Source: Alopecurus myosuroides (taxonomy: Eukaryota > Streptophyta > Magnoliopsida > Poales > Poaceae). Taken from it: DNA of 64,000 bases. Of this stretch, positions 35,939 to 46,958 are shown piece after piece; position 1 is the first letter of the stretch, and every line of letters starts with the position of its first letter. Under the pieces are notes generated by a model. It ran no database searches. It saw nothing but the letters and a program-made list of their open reading frames with translations, and was not told the DNA's origin. A program made the translations under genes and the position numbers. The stretch is taken from the NCBI GenBank assembly GCA_028641055.1, contig CM054061.1:112848019-112912018 (forward strand), read 5' to 3'.

Positions 35939-38900
35939 TGTAACACCTGGGGTGTTACCTGTTTGTTTTGGTTGCATCATATGCATCACATTGCATTGCA
36001 CCATGTTTGCATCACAACTGAAAATTTCAAAACAATTTAAACTTTCACCCTTGCTCAAAAATTTCCAATTTCAAACTTGCAAACTAAACCCCTTATTTAT
36101 TTTGCAATAGTTGAATATGTTTTAATCCAATTGCTTGTTGATAAAATTTTCCCTTTTATTAAAACCCTAATGGCAAGTTCCAAAAATCCAAATCAAATCA
36201 ATCTTATTTATGATATTTCAATATGGGTTTAAATATTAAAAATTTGGCAAACAAATTAAATCAAATAATGTTTGTGATTGCTTGAATTTGTTAAATAAAA
36301 CTTTGCCTATTTCCAAAATTTCCCAAATCAAACCTTGTTTGACTTTCACCTAAAACCTTTAAACCAAATTAAATATTCAAAATTGTGAAACAATGATTAA
36401 CTTTTGCTTTAATTATTTGTTTTGGAAAATTATCACAAATAAGGCCTAAAAGAAAACCCTAACCCTTCTCAATTTCCCTCTTTTATTCTTCACAAAAAAG
36501 AAATCATCAACTAATAGAAAAATAAAAATTAAAGCCAAGGAGAAGAGCCAGCCCACCTCTCTCCCCTTCTTCCTCCCCAGCCCATTACCCTCCTAGCCCA
36601 ATACCCCCTCCTTTTTCTGTCGTCTTCCTCCTAGCGACGTCATCTTCAGTACGATCATCCTCAGAACCACTCGATCCTTCTCCCTCCGCTCGATGCTGCT
36701 CCGTACCTTGCTCCACCTCTCCATAAAAACAAGCGTACGCCCTACCCTCTGTAACCCTAGTCCTCTCCCCTAGCGCCGCCGTCGCTCTTCTCTCACCCTC
36801 CCCGTTTATCCTCTGTATCTGAACCCCTGTAACCGCACCTCACCACCACCGACAGACAGCACCACCGTCTCCCCTCACCGCCGGTCGCCTTGGTCACCTC
36901 GAGGAGCATCCGCGGCCAAGAATGGAACCGCGGCGGTCCCCGGATGCTCCCCGTCCCCTCGCCGCCTGCTGTGAGTCCCTGTGGTGGCCGCGCCGTCGCC
37001 GGCCACCGTCACCTCCCTCTCCGTCGATAGCAGGCGCGTCATCGACTACCACCGAGGTGCGCCGCCCCTCTCCCGCAACTCCCTCCCCCAAATCTCCCTT
37101 CCTCCCTCCGCCACGAGCACCGCGCCGTGCGCCCACCCCACGGCCACCGCGGCCCGACGCACGGCGGCCACGGCGAGCGATTGAACCCCTGTCGAGTTAC
37201 AGCCATCGCCTGTACAGGTTCAGATAACCAAAGTTCAGTTAACCCGCTTTTCTCTCTCAAAAGGACTCCGCGCGGTGGTACAACAAACCAGCCGCAGTAG
37301 CGTAGTGGTACTGCCCCGTGCGCGCGAGCAACACACCCGGGTTCAATCCCTCGGGACGCCCCTTTTGCGCTATTTTCTCACCGCAAGTCTCCGGCCCCAC
37401 CCGTCATACTCTCCATGCGCCACCTCAGCAGCCACCCCCGCAGCGCCAGTGCCCGCGTGGCATCGGGCCCGCCTGCCAGCGGCAGAGGCTGGGATCCTCT
37501 CCGGTGAGAAAAGGACCAGATCCAGATCTGGATCCGGATCCTTGCAGAGAGACCCCTGCCTCCATTTTTCTTTCGCAAATCAGTCCTTGGCCTTTTGCAA
37601 ATAAACCTAAAAATTCAAATGCTCACAACTTTCAAACCACAAATCCAAATACCACAAATTTTATATGTATTCCAATCAAAATTCCATGAACTTTTCAAAT
37701 ATAACATTTGTTTCTGTTTTTGCACAATTCAAATTGTTTCAAATTTCAAATTCAAACAATTCTTGTCCAATTTGGTTAATTCCATAATTAATTCATACTT
37801 AATTCAATTAACTTAAATAAAATATGTTTTTCAGTCCAAATTCAATGTACTTCCTGTTTATCAACTTTGTTTTGCAATTTGGGCAATTAAAATTAATGTT
37901 ACTTAATAATCCTTAAAAATGATAAATTAAATGGCATAATTAATAACTTTCAAATGTTTGCTCCAAATTAAATACTCAAAACATGAAATCCATCCAAAAT
38001 CACATGCCACACTTGAATATCAACTTTGTTTTCTGGTTTACAACAATTAATTTGAATAATTGTTTCACCTCTTATTTAATGCAATTTAAATTACCAAAAT
38101 TCATAACTAATTCATTTCAATTCCAAATCAAACAAATAAAATATGTTTTCCAATCAGTTTCATGTCATTAACATGTTCATGCCATCCATATCTCTGTTTG
38201 CATCCTATCTTGTGCATTTTAGATCTTGTTATGCATGTTCACCTATATGACAACATATGGAATGTGTGGGCTAATTAATTCCAGCTGTTGCCCCATTCCA
38301 TTTAAATTGCCTAACTCATCTACTTTATTGTTTTCCATGCTAAACAACATTTAACTTGATGGTTAGATAAACAACTTGAACCAATTCCTATTTCTCCGGA
38401 CTCCGGTTCCGATTAAATTGCTTAAGTTGTTTCCCCTGTTGCATCTTGCCATGTCATGCATATAAAATAGGATCATGCTGGATCTTTTGCCGTAGTAGTA
38501 ATTGTTGCATTCCGTTGTTTGTTCGAGGTTCGTTGCTTCTTCCCGGATAGGACGTTGAGATGATGTGAGAAACGACAAGTTCTGCTACCTTGCGGGATCT
38601 CAGGCAAGTATACTCACTTGCTGCCAAATGGCGGCCTTTCATCACTTGTTACCGATTCTTTCCGTTGTTCTTATTCTAGCCTTTGTTCGATGCTTGTGTC
38701 CCGATCCTATTATATGTTTACCTTGCAGCCATGATATAGCCTTCCTTCCACTTCCTATTTACTGTTGTTTGTTTACCCTGTTGGCCCTCGTGTCGTAGTT
38801 GCATGCTTAGTGTTGTTTGCGCTCAGGTCTTGTTGTTCCTTTGTCGTATCACCTGTTTAGTTTGATAGTTGGGTTTAAATTCAATCAACAACATGTCAAT

Positions 38901-40189
38901 GTTTTTGGGTAATAATAATTTGATGTTAAGGCACCGGCAGGAGGCCCGGGTTAGGGTTTTGGAGCCTGCTGGTGTCGAAACTAGGAAAAGGGTCTTGTCT
39001 ACTGATCCATGATGAGCGTGCTCACCGCATCCGGGTGGTAGTATGGGAGCCCCCTCGACTTAGACCTGATCTGCAGCTTGTCCGAAGAGCCACACTTAGT
39101 TCGGGTGTTCCATTTGCTCCTTTGCATAATGGGAGGCGCCCCCATGGTTACTGGTTATGATGATGGTGATGCATATAGGGCGAGGCCTGTAGTGCCGGGG
39201 TGTTGTGTCCTGCGGGAGTTTTGCACACCTGCGCTGAGTATTCGGCTGCGTGGCTGGGACCTTATAGCTCCGTGGCTCCGAGGATGGGTTGTAGAGATGG
39301 TTTGGGTCGTGTCGAGCCAACCTGAGTTTTAGTTGGTGGCTCGAGTGTGTACGGGTACTGGAGCACACCCTGCAGGGATGAATCTTCTCGAGAAGCCGTG
39401 TTTTCCGCGGTTATGGATTACTTGGTGAAAGTACTGGCTAACAAGTACTCAGACAACTTACACCTAACGATAATAACTTGACTAGTAATAGTCTTATTGA
39501 CACAATAACTTGATCCATCATTAATCCAACGGTGTGAGTTATCCTTGGGTTGCTTCCTTAGTAGGGGGTGACATTGGATGGGTATTGTTTGGTGAGTAGT
39601 TGTAGTTGGTTACGATACGCTATCTTATCCCCCTCTTTTAGCCGGATGTTGTAGTGAGTCTCTGTAGTTGATTAGTGCAGACCGCTGCCGCTTATTTGCA
39701 ATAATCCCTTCCTTTCCGTTGATCCCAAAGTATTTGTATCTTGTGATGACTGGCTACGCCGGTATCTTGTGAGTATGGGTTTATCCACTTGCCAGTACTT
39801 AACCGTACTGACCCACGAATCCTTTTTCGTGGCTGCATATTCAACATTGCAGTCAACAGGTTTGAAGTCTGACGACGTTAGCTTGGGAATCCCTCCGGCT
39901 TGGCCTGGGCAGGGATTGGACGCTCTCGGTTATCTTCAGGACTCTTAGTCCAATTTGTATTTTGTCCGTAGCCGGGCGTTTGTCTCTTCCGCTGTTATTT
40001 GGATCTTTGTATTGTATCAGTTGTATCCCTGACTCGTTTGAGTCCTCTTGTATATATCTTTTCTGTTGTTGTTGTGGAATATTCGTGAACTGTTGTAATG
40101 TTATCATAAGTGGCAACCTGGAATCGGTTATTATGCGGATTTGGCGGGAATGCTGAAATCTGCATAGTGCCCGATCCCGGGGCGTCACA
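35939..40189 (+). repeat. 5' LTR of element D
   Basis: 4251 bp. It opens AT-rich, has a GC-rich proline/arginine-biased open region at 36900-37230, a tRNA-like A-box/B-box module at 37291-37365, then AT-rich and mixed sequence. The open frames in the GC-rich part show no domain and are copied in the other LTR; I do not call them genes. Confidence 0.93.
37291..37365 (+). other. tRNA-like pol III promoter module in LTR of D
   Basis: A-box-like TAGCGTAGTGG (37298-37308), B-box GGTTCAATCCC (37340-37350), spacing 31 bp, then a TTTT run after CGCCCC. The stretch is about 72 nt and tRNA-sized, but the acceptor stem does not pair, so it is not a normal tRNA. It resembles the 5' head of a tRNA-derived SINE. 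Confidence 0.5.
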
Positions 40190-40686
40190 AATGGTATCAG
40201 AGCCTTGGTTCCGATTCCCGAGATTGTTTCGATACGAATGGTTATCGAAGCAACGGGTCCGCAAAGCCTGTAGGATAACCTCGCTAACGGTCGTTGTTTC
40301 TAGAGTGTCAAAACTATTTCTGCTAAACTATTTTCGAAACATCTCAATAGGATTCTTGTTTTCTCCTTATCTCTATTCTACTTCTCCTTCTATCTCATTT
40401 GTTTTGGAGTCTACTCTCGTACTCAATCTTTCAAAGTGTTAGGATCCTACGTGGGTGGACGTTTTCTGAGCCCTTAACCCAATAGGTTCGATCGTCGGAA
40501 GGTTCCTGGTGGAAGAACATCGTCGTCACTCCGAGCAAGAATCTCTTGTTAGTGGTGTCGAGAAGCCCTTGTTAGTGGTGTCGAGGAGATCAACTGGAAG
40601 CACGAAGAATCGATAGTCGAACTTCTTTCCCCTCCCGGGTTAGCAGGTGGATTGCGAGGGCGCAATCCCTTGTTAGTGGTGTCGTC
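40190..40686 (+). other. Minimal internal region of element D
   Basis: Holds the PBS at 40192-40203, a short leader and three copies of CTTGTTAGTGGTGTCG near 40545, 40569 and 40667. No gag or pol. No clean polypurine tract precedes the 3' LTR. Confidence 0.85.
40192..40203 (+). promoter_or_regulatory. Primer binding site of element D
   Basis: TGGTATCAGAGC, complementary to the 3' end of initiator tRNA-Met, two bases after the LTR. Confidence 0.9.
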
Positions 40687-43600
40687 CGTAACACCTGGGG
40701 TGTTACCTGTTTGTTTTGGTTGCATCATATGCATCACATTGCATTGCACCATGTTTGCATCACAACTGAAAATTTCAAAACAATTTAAACTTTCACCCTT
40801 GCTCAAAAATTTCCAATTTCAAACTTGCAAACTAAACCCCTTATTTGTTTTGCAATAGTTGAATATGTTTTAATCCAATTGCTTGTTGATAAAATTTTCC
40901 CTTTTATTAAAACCCTAATGGCAAGTTCCAAAAATCCAAATCAAATCAATCTTATTTATCATATTTCAATATGGGTTTAAATATTAAAAATTTGGCAAAC
41001 AAATTAAATCAAATAATGTTTGTGATTGCTTGAATTTGTTAAATAAAACTTTGCCTATTTCCAAAATTTCCCAAATCAAACCTTGTTTGACTTTCACCTA
41101 AAACCTTTAAACCAAATTAAATATTCAAAATTGTGAAACAATGATTAACTTTTGCTTTAATTATTTGTTTTGGAAAATTATCACAAATAAGGCCTAAAAG
41201 AAAACCCTAACCCTTCTCAATTTCCCTCTTTTATTCTTCACAAAAAAGAAATCATCAACTAATAGAAAAATAAAAATTAAAGCCAAGGAGAAGAGCCAGC
41301 CCACCTCTTTCCCCTTATTTCTCCCCAGCCCATTACCCTCCTAGCCCAATACCCCCTCCTTTTTCTGTCTTCTTCCTCCTAGCGACGTCATCTTCAGTAC
41401 GATCATCCTCAGAACCACTCGATCCTTCTCCCTCCGCTCGATGCTGCTCCGTACCTTGCTCCACCTCTCCATAAAAACAAGCGTACGCCCTACCCTCTGT
41501 AACCCTAGTCCTCTCCCCTAGCGCCGCCGTCGCTCTTCTCTCACCCTCCCCGTTTATCCTCTGTATCTGAACCCCTGTAACCGCACCTCACCACCACCGA
41601 CAGACAGCACCACCGTCTCCCCTCACCGCCGGTCGCCTTGGTCACCTCGAGGAGCATCCGCGGCCGGGAATGGAACCGGGGCGGTCCCCGGATGCTCCCC
41701 GTCCTCTCGCCGCCTGCTGTGAGTCCCTGTGGTGGCCGCGCCGTCGCCGGCCACCGTCGCCTCCCTCTCCGTCGACAGCAGGCGCGTCATCGACTACCAC
41801 CGAGGTGCGCCGCCCCTCTCCCGCAACTCCCTCCCCCTCATCTCCCTTCCTTCCTCCGCCACGAGCACCGCGCCGTGCGCCCACCCCACGGCCACCGCGG
41901 CCCGACGCATGGCGGCCACGGCGAGCGATCGAACCCCTGTCGAGTTACAGCCATCGCCTGTACAGGTTCAGATAACCAAAGTTCAGTTAACCCGCTTATT
42001 TCTCTCTCAAAAGGACTCCGCGCGGTGGTACAACAAACCAGCCGCAGTAGCGTAGTGGTACTGCCCCCGTGCGCGCGAGCAACACACCCGGGTTCGATCC
42101 CTCGGGACGCCCCTTTTGCGCTATTTTCTCACCGCAAGTCTCCGGCCCCACCCGTCATACTCTCCATGCGCCACCTCAGCAGCCACCCGCGCAGCGCCAG
42201 CGCCCGCGTGGCATCGGGCCCGCCTGCCAGCGGCAGAGGCTGGGATCCTCTCCGGTGAGAAAAGGACCAGATCCAGATCTGGATCCGGATCCTTGCAGAG
42301 AGGCCCCTGCCTCCATTTTTCTTTCGCAAATCAGTCCCTGGCCTTTTGCAAATAAACCTAAAAATTCAAATGCTCACAACTTTCAAACCACAAATCCAAA
42401 TACCACAAATTTTATATGTATTCCAATCAAAATTCCATGAACTTTTCAAATATAACATTTGTTTCTGTTTTTGCACAATTCAAATTGTTTCAAATTTCAA
42501 ATTCAAACAATTCTTGTCCAATTTGGTTAATTCCATAATTAATTCATACTTAATTCAATTAACTCAAATAAAATATGTTTTTCAGTCCAAATTCAATGTA
42601 CTTCCTGTTTATCAACTTTGTTTTGCAATTTGGGCAATTAAAATTAATGTTACTTAATAATCCTTAAAAATGATAAATTAAATGGCATAATTAATAACTT
42701 TCAAATGTTTGCTCCAAATTAAATACTCAAAACATGAAATCCATCCAAAATCACATGCCACACTTGAATATCAACTTTGTTTTCTGGTTTACAACAATTA
42801 ATTTGAATAATTGTTTCACCTCTTATTTAATGCAATTTAAATTACCAAAATTCATAACTAATTCATTTCAATTCCAAATCAAACAAATAAAATATGTTTT
42901 CCAATCAGTTTCATGTCATTAACATGTTCATGCCATCCATATCTCTGTTTGCATCCTATATTGTGCATTTTAGATCTTGTTATGCATGTTCACCTATATG
43001 ACAACATATGGAATGTGTGGGCTAATTAATTCCAGCTGTTGCCCCATTCCATTTAAATTGCCTAACTCATCTACTTTATTGTTTTCCATGCTAAACAACA
43101 TTTAACTTGATGGTTAGATAAACAACTTGAACCAATTCCTATTTCTCCGGACTCCGGTTCCGATTAAATTGCTTAAGTTGTTTCCCCTGTTGCATCTTGC
43201 CATGTCATGCATATAAAATAGGATCATGCTGGATCTTTTGCCGTAGTAGTAATTGTTGCATTCCGTTGTTTGTTCGAGGTTCGTTGCTTCTTCCCGGATA
43301 GGACGTTGAGATGATGTGAGCAACGACAAGTTCTGCTACCTTGCGGGATCTCAGGCAAGTATACTTACTTGCTGCCAAATGGCGGCCTTTCATCACTTGT
43401 TACCGATTCTTTCCGTTGTTCTTATTCTAGCCTTTGTTCGATGCTTGTGTCCCGATCCTATTATATGTTTACCTTGCAGCCATGATATAGCCTTCCTTCC
43501 ACTTCCTATTAACTGTTGTTTGTTTACCCTGTTGGCCCTCGTGTCGTAGTTGCATGCTTAGTGTTGTTTGCGCTCAGGTCTTGTTGTTCCTTTGTCGTAT

Positions 43601-44940
43601 CGCCTGTTTAGTTTTATAGTTGGGTTTAAATTCAATCAACAACATGTCAATGTTTTTGGGTAATAATAATTTGATGTTAAGGCACCAGCAGGAGGCCCGG
43701 GTTAGGGTTTTGGAGCCTGCTGGTGTCGAAACTAGGAAAAGGGTCTTGTCTACTGATCCATGATGAGCGTGCTCACCGCATCCGGGTGGTAGTATGGGAC
43801 CCCCCTCGACTTAGACCTGATCTGCAGCTTGTCCGAAGAGCCACACTTAGTTCTGGTGTTCCATTTGCTCCTTTGCATAATGGGAGGCGCCCCCATGGTT
43901 ACTGGTTATGATGATGGTGATGCATATAGGGCGACGCCTGTAGTGCCGGGGTGTTGTGTCCTGCGGGAGTTTTGCACACCTGCGCTGAGTATTCGGCTGC
44001 GTGGCTGGGACCTTATAGCTCCGTGGCTCCGAGGATGGGTTGTAGAGATGGTTTGGGTCGTGTCGAGCCAACCTGAGTTTTAGTTGGTGGCTCGAGTGTG
44101 TACGGGTACTGGAGCACACCCTGCAGGGATGAATCTTCTCGAGAAGCCGTGTTTTCCGCGGTTATGGATTACTTGGTGAAAGTACTGGCTAACAAGTACT
44201 CAGACAACTTACACCTAACGATAATAACTTGACTAGTAATAGTCTTATTGACACAATAACTTGATCCATCATTAATCCAACGGTGTGAGTTATCCTTGGG
44301 TTGCTTCCTTAGTAGGGGGTGACATTGGATGGGTATTGTTTGGTGAGTAGTTGTAGTTGGTTACGATACGCTATCTTATCCCCCTCTTTTAGCCGGATGT
44401 TGTAGTGAGTCTCTATAGTTGGTTAGTGCAGACCGCTGCCGCTTATTTGCAATAATCCCTTCCTTTCCATTGATCCCAAAGTATTTGTATCTTGTGATGA
44501 CTGGCTACGCCGGTATCTTGTGAGTATGGGTTTATCCACTTGCCAGTACTTAACCGTACTGACCCACGAATCCTTTTTCGTGGCTGCATATTCAACATTG
44601 CAGTCAATAGGTTTGAAGTCTGACGACGTTAGCTTGGGAATCCCTCCGGCTTGGCCTGGGCAGGGATTGGACGCTCTCGGTTATCTTCAGGACTCTTAGT
44701 CCAATTTGTATTTTGTCCGTAGCCGGACGTTTGTCTCTTCCGCTGTTATTTGGATCTTTGTATTGTATCAGTTGTATCCCTGACTCGTTTGAGTCCTCTT
44801 GTATATATCTTTTCTGTTGTTGTTGTGGAATATTCGTGAACTGTTGTAATGTTATCATAAGTGGCAACCTGGAATCGGTTATTATGCGGATTTAGCGGGA
44901 ATGCTGAAATCTGCATAGTGCCCGATCCCGGGGCGTCACA
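40687..44940 (+). repeat. 3' LTR of element D
   Basis: 4254 bp. The terminal TG is mutated to CG. The tRNA-like module is repeated (A-box 42048-42058, B-box 42091-42101, here GGTTCGATCCC). Confidence 0.93.
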
Positions 44941-45223
44941 ACCTGGTTGGCCTTTTGTCCCTCTACTTTGGCCCATGGTCTTCGTCTCGAAAATTATGAA
45001 CCGTGCTCTTTGGCCTTGCCCTTTTTGGAGTCCCGAAGCTCCCGGAAAGTCTGAAACACTAAAAAGTACGTTTTCTGAAAAAACAGGGTTAGAACCAAAA
45101 GAAGGGGGATTGTTCAGAAAATCCCCCAAATCATTATAAAACATGAATATAAGTTTCTAATATATAGGAAAAACAAGTAATAACATGCAAAGTTCATGTA
45201 TGCATTTTACATGCATCACCTGC

Positions 45224-45498
45224 GAGGAAACAAGTGCCAATTCTAGTAGACATCAAAAATATTGTGAGCATTAGCACTTGTTGCCTCAGTGAGGACATAA
45301 GTTGCACATAAGAGAAATTGTACATTGCAAACGTATCAATAATTTTTGATGCTCCATGCTTGTTTTCTACCGAATACCTTATATTTCTCTTATTAGCACT
45401 TGTTTGACAATGCTCACATGGTCACAATTGTTCCCTTTTCCTTTGCTAGTCTTTTTAAAGACATAGTAATTCTGGTATCATGTTGCACATAAGAGAAT
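45224..45498. other. Host sequence right of element C with inverted repeat and duplicated LTR start
   Basis: 45270-45302 pairs with 29237-29251 plus 45224-45241 once C is removed. 45301-45379 is a direct repeat of 45482-45560. Confidence 0.7.
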
Positions 45499-46672
45499 GA
45501 TACGTTGCAAACGCATCTATAATTTTTGATGATCCATGCTTGTTTTCTACACAATACCTCTTTCCGGATGTTTTCGTTGACTAATCTATTAACAAGATGC
45601 CCCAGGCCAATTGTTGTTTTCTGCTTTTTTCTATTTCAGAAAAGTTCTTAAAGAAATATTCTCGGAAATGGCTGAAAATCTACGAAGATCGTTTTTTACC
45701 CGCAATGAACACAAAGTCCAAAGAAGAACCAGAGGGGAGCCAGGGGTGACCCCACCCTAGGACTCAACTGGTGAGCCCCTAGGAACCCTGACCACCACCT
45801 CTCGACGCCTCTTCGCCTATAAATTTCCTTTAACTCTAGAAACTTCGAGGACGGGGTTATTTTCCACGAAACATATAGAGAGGCAACGTCACCTCGAAAG
45901 TCCAATCTAGGGCTTCTGCAGCCTTGTCTTGGCACCATGATGGAGAGGGGAATCGTCATCGGAGGCCTCTACATCGCTATGATCGCCTCCGGACAGATGC
46001 GTGAGTAGTTCATCTTTGGACTACGGGTTCAGAGTCTACCCTATGCCTCCACATGCCTCCATGTTTAGAGTCTCGTGAGCTGCCTCACATAATTGTGCAA
46101 GTTGTGTTTGCTGGGATCCGATGAACCATAAGATTATGATTATTTTGTTCATGTCAAACTGAGATGCTTCACTTATATTTGTAAAGAGTTTTAATCTTGT
46201 ATTGTAATGCTCTTTGGTGTTTATGAATACCTTGGCCGCGTAGTTGTTTTCACCTCCAAGTCAGGGTTTATATGCTAATTGGTAGGTTCGTGCCTTCCTT
46301 ACATCTGTGCTCGAGTTGCAAAAACATGACGGACGGGGGATGTACTATTGTTACTAAGGAGAAAACAGTGGTGCTGTTGTTTACGGACGAGTACCACTAC
46401 TTACATTATGTATTGTTCTTAGTGTGTTTGACTGTTGCACACAAAGCAATCACTTTGTTGCTGCAACTTAATACCAGAGAGATTTGTTGGATAGCTTTCT
46501 TGAGGTGTACTTTTAGATATGGATGCATGCTGGATATCGGTCCATATGCCTTGACGTAATGCCTACAATGTTAGAACCTATGAACTATATCTCGTCATAA
46601 TAGTTATGTTATACTTCATATTTGTTAATTGCCCAGCTGTAATTTTTTCACCCAGTATGTTTGTTTTCTTTG
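45499..46672 (+). repeat. Athila-like LTR fragment G, 3'-truncated
   Basis: Begins TGATACGTTGC and follows the same order of motifs as the A/B LTRs (CTATTAACAAGATGCC, a TATA box at 45818-45823, GGGATCCGATGAA near 46115). It breaks off at about 46672 into the X2 LTR, which has itself lost about 180 bp and its PBS at this junction. A deletion through both is the simplest reading. Confidence 0.7.
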
Positions 46673-46958
46673 TCGACTCCCCGTATCCCACTTTCTGGAT
46701 CCAGAGAGTGAGGGTATCACATGTTACCCCTCTGAGAGATCGCACGCATACGTTTGTAAAAATCATGTAGCGCTTCGCCATCTAGGACTAGGCACCACAA
46801 CTTTTCAATTGAGGTGGAGAAGTCCCAACACATGGGAAAGAGAGGGAGAGAGATTAGGGCTAGGTCTAATCGAGTGAGATAGTAATCATCTCCCAATTAT
46901 AAGAGGCCCTAAACCAATTAGAGGGTCTCTAATTAGAAGCTCTAATTCAATTAAAGAT

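Larger units (their letters stand above)
35939..44940 (+). mobile_element. Element D: Tekay-like LTR retrotransposon with 4.25-kb LTRs and 497-bp internal region
   Basis: 9002 bp flanked by ACCTG. It begins TGTAACACC and ends GGCGTCACA. The PBS TGGTATCAGAGC (tRNA-iMet type) is at 40192-40203. The LTRs (35939-40189, 40687-44940) differ at about 45 positions by eye, roughly 1%. The internal region has no coding capacity. The long LTR, the termini and the PBS resemble Del/Tekay chromoviruses, so D is probably a deletion derivative mobilised in trans (inference). Confidence 0.92.
29252..45218 (-). mobile_element. Athila-like non-autonomous element C with element D in its 5' LTR
   Basis: Flanked by CCTGC (29247-29251 and 45219-45223). 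The 3' LTR is 29252-30675, the internal region 30676-34786, and the 5' LTR 34787-35938 plus 44946-45218. It has a perfect Athila PBS and a PPT. The LTRs begin TGATGCATG on the element strand and differ at roughly 37 of 1424 positions by eye. The only ORF is an acidic 198-aa frame; there is no gag, protease or pol. Confidence 0.93.
34787..45218 (-). repeat. 5' LTR of element C, split by element D
   Basis: Segments 34787-35938 and 44946-45218 total 1425 bp, matching the 1424-bp partner. The target duplication ACCTG of D is at 35934-35938 and 44941-44945. TATA box at 35805-35812. Confidence 0.93.

Noticed and set aside
36894..37260. GC-rich proline/arginine open frames on both strands in the LTR of element D
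   Set aside because: Composition-driven frames in several phases at once, copied in the other LTR (41638-42060), with no domain; not treated as genes.
37291..37365. Call as a functional tRNA gene
   Set aside because: The acceptor stem does not pair and the T stem is weak; only the A/B-box pattern and T run are supported.
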